Shown here piece after piece: positions 46,616-49,191 of a stretch of DNA of 49,191 nt. The translations under genes were made by a program, and so were the position numbers. Numbering within the stretch: the first letter of the stretch is position 1; each line of letters starts with the position of its first letter. The notes beneath the pieces are model-generated. The model worked only from the letters and a program-made list of their open reading frames with translations, made no database searches and was not told where the DNA came from. This DNA comes from JAVZJR01 sp964435235 (GTDB lineage: Archaea; Micrarchaeota; Micrarchaeia; Anstonellales; Bilamarchaeaceae): positions 1-49,191 of the forward strand of contig CAYSXZ010000032.1 of assembly GCA_964435235.1 (NCBI GenBank), given 5' to 3'.

Positions 46616-47203
46616 ATGTTGTCCCGCTCTCTGATGGGAATCGACCTCGCAGGAAGCGAGAGAAGGCGAACTGGCTGGGCAATCCTCAGCCACAAAATAT
46701 TCGAATTTGGCGTTGCGCACAAAGATGAAGAGCTGCTCGCACTCGCAAAAAAATATAAAGTAAAGGAAGCGATAATAGATGCTCCGCTTACGCTTCCTAA
46801 GGGAAGGAAAAGTATAGAAGAACGAAGTAGGCACCACTTTCGAGAGTGTGATTTACTTCTGCGAAAGGAAGGGATCCGCTTCTTTCCAATAACACTTGGT
46901 CCGATGAGAATGCTCACAAAGCGTGGAATGGCTTTGAAGAAAAAATTTGAGCAACTTGGCATAAAGGTCTTTGAAGGGTTCCCTGGTGCAAGCTACGATA
47001 GATTTGGTGTTCCAAGAAAAGATAAGATGGCGATCTGCAGGCTACTGAAAAGATTTGGTTTTCCTTCTCCTGCAAGTGCAACTCAGGATGAACTCGATGC
47101 GCTGATTCTTCTTCTCACCTTATTTTTGAAAACGAAAAAGCTAAACTGTGATTTTGCTGGTAGGGATGGAAGGATCGTCGCACCAGCGCCTATTTGTAAG
47201 TAA
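46616..47203 (+). CDS. DUF429 family protein (predicted RNase H-fold)
   Basis: 195 aa. GIDLAGSERRRTGWAIL is the first strand with the conserved Asp, VKEAIIDAPLTLPKGRKSIE carries the second acidic site, and ATQDELDALILLL a third. This is the DUF429 pattern, thought to be a ribonuclease-H-like nuclease, not characterised. ATG 46616 lies about 28 bp after the TATA-like aacttaaaaatt (46585-46596), suggesting a leaderless start; ATG 46634 (MGIDLAG) is an alternative. It overlaps the convergent NFACT-R gene by 14 bp. Confidence 0.82.
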   Translation: MLSRSLMGIDLAGSERRRTGWAILSHKIFEFGVAHKDEELLALAKKYKVKEAIIDAPLTLPKGRKSIEERSRHHFRECDLLLRKEGIRFFPITLGPMRMLTKRGMALKKKFEQLGIKVFEGFPGASYDRFGVPRKDKMAICRLLKRFGFPSPASATQDELDALILLLTLFLKTKKLNCDFAGRDGRIVAPAPICK

Positions 47204-47951
47204 TCCTGCTCTTTCCATTTGGTATTATTTCTAGAATCTCAGTAACATCTATGCCTAGTCGCTTTGCAATTTCCCGTGCGATCTCTCCCTTTTCCTTTCC
47301 TCCTGTTGATGGCACAAGCAGGAGCTCTTCCTTAAGTATTTTCTTTGAGCGCTCTGGCAGGATTTCTGCTCCATTTTCTCCGATGCCAACCTTCACCCCA
47401 AGCTTTGTACCTCTGAACCATCTTCTCTCTCCAGTTATTGCGAATGCGCCTGTTTGGACAAAACCACCGGAGACCGCTTTTAAGAGTTGCTCCTTTCGTA
47501 CAGCATAGACATCAACGCTTGCATTTCCATTCTTCCATGCATTTGAAAAACTTGCTGCAAACTGGGCTGCTTCGAGCAACTCCTCTTCGCTTGCCTTCAT
47601 TCCATCCTTCAGTATCACTGCAGAGCCTCCTTGAATGTCTGCATGGAAGAACAAGTCATTATCTGTCATGTATTTCCTAACAGCGATGTCATTTTGCTGC
47701 GCATTCTTTCCGCCTATCGCAAGCCTCCCTCCAGATGTGTAGAACCAATGAAACTTCTCAAACCATTCCTTCTCGCGCTTTATTCTGACCTTCTTTGCTT
47801 CTTTCTTGGCTTTCGTCCTTTCGATTTCCTTTTTCGTCTCCTCAATTGCCTTCTCTACGCCTTCTGCCTTTTTCCTCGCTTTCTTTGCTAGCTCATAGTA
47901 GTAAGCAGCATTCTCGTGGATTGATTTGTTTATGAACAATTTTATTCGCAT
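47190..47951 (-). CDS. NFACT-R (DUF814) protein lacking the N-terminal NFACT domain
   Basis: 253 aa. Residues 10-65 are a Lys/Glu-rich coiled coil (NAAYYYELAKKARKKAEGVE). Residues about 66-180 are the RNA-binding NFACT-R domain: WFYTSGGRLAIGGKNAQQND, then NDLFFHADIQGGSAVIL. The C-terminal part is beta-rich, ending EIIPNGKSRITYK. Full Rqc2/NFACT proteins, which act on stalled large subunits, have an extra N-terminal half that is missing here. The start has no Shine-Dalgarno sequence and lies 9 bp after the ATPase gene. Confidence 0.85.
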   Translation of the reverse strand: MRIKLFINKSIHENAAYYYELAKKARKKAEGVEKAIEETKKEIERTKAKKEAKKVRIKREKEWFEKFHWFYTSGGRLAIGGKNAQQNDIAVRKYMTDNDLFFHADIQGGSAVILKDGMKASEEELLEAAQFAASFSNAWKNGNASVDVYAVRKEQLLKAVSGGFVQTGAFAITGERRWFRGTKLGVKVGIGENGAEILPERSKKILKEELLLVPSTGGKEKGEIAREIAKRLGIDVTEILEIIPNGKSRITYK

Positions 47952-47960
47952 GAAAGAAAT

Positions 47961-49154
47961 TCAAATGGAAGATTTTAATTCGTTCGTCAATCCTAAAAAT
48001 CCATAAATGTCTGTGAATATCACACGGCAACCGTTTACCATAAGTTCTCCTGATGTTCCTTCATAGAAAACAACAACTGCGAGCTTTGGCTTATATTTAT
48101 CTATGAACGATCTCAGACCTCTTTCTATCTTTTCTGGAGATGCACTTATTTTTGTCTCAACTGGAATTATGAGGTCATTCTTTTCTGCAATAAAATCCAC
48201 TTCAAGCCCTGTTTTTGTCAGCCAGTATTTTACCTGAAAGCCGAGCTTCAAAATCTCAGTCAATACATAATTCTCAAATAACTTTCCTTCCTCCTTCAGA
48301 GAATTTGGAAACCTGTTAGCTATTGCATTCCTCAATCCAGTATCAACAAAATATACCTTCGGCTGTTTTGTAATCTCCTTTAATTTGTTTGTAAAAAACG
48401 GTTGCACCCTCGTTATAAAATAGCTTTTTTCCATCGCGTCCAAGTATTTTTTAACTGTCTGAAAAGAGAGTTTCATCTCACTTGCTACCTTTTCATAAAC
48501 AAGGACATTTCCTATCGAATTAGAGAGGTATCTTGAGAATTCCTCAAGCGAACGTATATCGGCTATAGAAAATGTCTGCGCCACATCCTTTAGCACCATT
48601 GTGGTGTAAAGGTCTCTCAGTAAGGTCAGTTTCATCTCAGTATCTTCTGTTAATACAACCCTTGGATAGCTACCATATACTGCGTGCTCCCAGACGTTCC
48701 TTTTTGTAATCTCCGCAACAGTTTCCTTCTGTCCTTTCGCCCTTAGAAATTCACTGAAGGAGAATGGATAAAGCTTCAGCAGTGTAACCCTCCCGACGAG
48801 CCAAGAAAGCACTTCTTTGCTAAGTACTGTTTGGGAAGATGATGTTACCCAGATCCTGCATCCTTTGTCTGCGAGATACTTCAACTTACTGCCAGCGTCA
48901 TTCCCATACTGAACCTCGTCGAGCACTGTGATTTCTCTGCCTTTAATATACTGGATTTCGAACTTTTTGATATCCTCGTTGAAAAGCCTTCGAGCATCAG
49001 GGTCGTCCAGCATGACGTAGGAAGCATTTAGCCCCTTTATCCTTTCTTTTAAGAAGGTCGTCTTGCCTGCCTGTCTCGGCCCGACTACAGCAACTATATT
49101 ATAGACCCTCGAGACAGATTCGAATTTTTCCTTTATTTCGCGCTCTATGTACAT
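47961..49154 (-). CDS. AAA_14/DUF4143-type ATPase
   Basis: 397 aa. Walker A is VVGPRQAGKTTFL near residue 25, with YVMLDDPDARRLF after it. Walker B is ITVLDEVQY near residue 74, followed by TSSSQ (sensor). The C-terminal DUF4143 part shows YFVDTGLRNAI, LFENYVLTEILKLG, VDFIAEKNDLIIPVETK (restriction-endonuclease-like acidic/Lys pattern) and LAVVVFYEG. These ATPases are common and lineage-expanded in archaea, with unknown function. ATG 49154 fits a TATA box about 25 bp upstream; an in-frame GTG at 49172 is less likely. Confidence 0.87.
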   Translation of the reverse strand: MYIEREIKEKFESVSRVYNIVAVVGPRQAGKTTFLKERIKGLNASYVMLDDPDARRLFNEDIKKFEIQYIKGREITVLDEVQYGNDAGSKLKYLADKGCRIWVTSSSQTVLSKEVLSWLVGRVTLLKLYPFSFSEFLRAKGQKETVAEITKRNVWEHAVYGSYPRVVLTEDTEMKLTLLRDLYTTMVLKDVAQTFSIADIRSLEEFSRYLSNSIGNVLVYEKVASEMKLSFQTVKKYLDAMEKSYFITRVQPFFTNKLKEITKQPKVYFVDTGLRNAIANRFPNSLKEEGKLFENYVLTEILKLGFQVKYWLTKTGLEVDFIAEKNDLIIPVETKISASPEKIERGLRSFIDKYKPKLAVVVFYEGTSGELMVNGCRVIFTDIYGFLGLTNELKSSI

Positions 49155-49172
49155 GATGTATTTACGCAGCAC

Positions 49173-49184
49173 AGATTAATAAAT
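49173..49184 (-). promoter_or_regulatory. TATA-like box of the AAA_14 ATPase gene
   Basis: On the minus strand gatttattaatc is centred about 25 bp before ATG 49154, consistent with a leaderless start and against use of the GTG at 49172, which would lie only a base or so from the box. Confidence 0.45.
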
Positions 49185-49191
49185 CTTACCG

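Overview
The window is a 49 kb gene-dense piece of an archaeal chromosome. The evidence is the set of archaea-specific genes: class I lysyl-tRNA synthetase, both proteasome core subunits, the KH/beta-CASP termination nuclease FttA (aCPSF1), Pelota, Pus10, Taw1, archaeal D-aminoacyl-tRNA deacylase, archaeal AdoMet synthetase, PurP, RfcL, a Hef-like helicase, GTP-dependent dephospho-CoA kinase and archaeal triosephosphate isomerase. Many start codons lie about 25-30 bp downstream of an AT-rich TATA-like box, as expected of leaderless archaeal transcripts, and one tRNA carries bulge-helix-bulge introns. Small genes, very short intergenic gaps, split or trimmed proteins (NFACT without its N-terminus, Hef without its nuclease) and many unrecognised small proteins are compatible with a reduced-genome (DPANN-like) archaeon, but I cannot assign a lineage from sequence alone. 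No rRNA, CRISPR array, transposase or integrase was seen, and no gene-free stretch exceeds about 200 bp.

Layout. 0-3.5 kb: the end of a DHH phosphoesterase, a sugar-nucleotide epimerase, PurP and a convergent HAD phosphatase. 3.6-10.1 kb: one unidirectional run with a lipoprotein whose cupredoxin domain has lost its copper ligands, Taw1, a type IV pilus-like ATPase and membrane platform, a PAP2 phosphatase, a polyprenol/dolichol-kinase-like protein and DtdA. 10.2-19.3 kb: a cation/proton antiporter, then Sua5, LysRS, dephospho-CoA kinase, a PRC-barrel protein with a previously uncalled 59-aa membrane protein, a small winged-helix regulator downstream of FttA, PsmB and a Yip1-like protein. 19.4-21 kb: a candidate structured RNA followed by a HEAT-repeat gene built of 192-bp near-identical units. 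21-28.5 kb: a TM2-like protein, a FAD dehydrogenase, Pelota, PsmA, UMP kinase, translin, acylphosphatase, three unrecognised small proteins and Pus10.

28.5-33.2 kb: tRNA-Ala, then a short stretch of three lineage-specific genes (secreted Ig-like protein, a protein with three tandem excisionase/MerR-like HTH domains, an alpha-helical solenoid protein) ending inside tRNA-Gly, then tpiA and a twice-interrupted tRNA-Gln. 33.2-39.4 kb: RfcL, the Hef-like helicase with a C-terminal PIP-like box, and a two-subunit 2-oxoacid:ferredoxin oxidoreductase with a methyltransferase gene between the subunits. 39.5-42.6 kb: a VirB4-like module split over two genes, with a coiled-coil/winged-helix partner and a 42-aa peptide. 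42.6-49.2 kb: PurD, a secreted transglutaminase-like protein, AdoMet synthetase, tRNA-Val, a DUF429 protein, a solo NFACT-R protein and a DUF4143-type ATPase.

Functional threads: translation quality control and tRNA maturation (LysRS, Sua5, DtdA, Taw1, Pus10, Pelota, NFACT-R, four tRNAs), protein turnover (PsmA, PsmB), RNA 3'-end formation (FttA), purine and one-carbon metabolism (PurP, PurD, AdoMet synthetase), and envelope or secretion functions (pilus-like ATPase/platform, split VirB4, secreted Ig and transglutaminase proteins).
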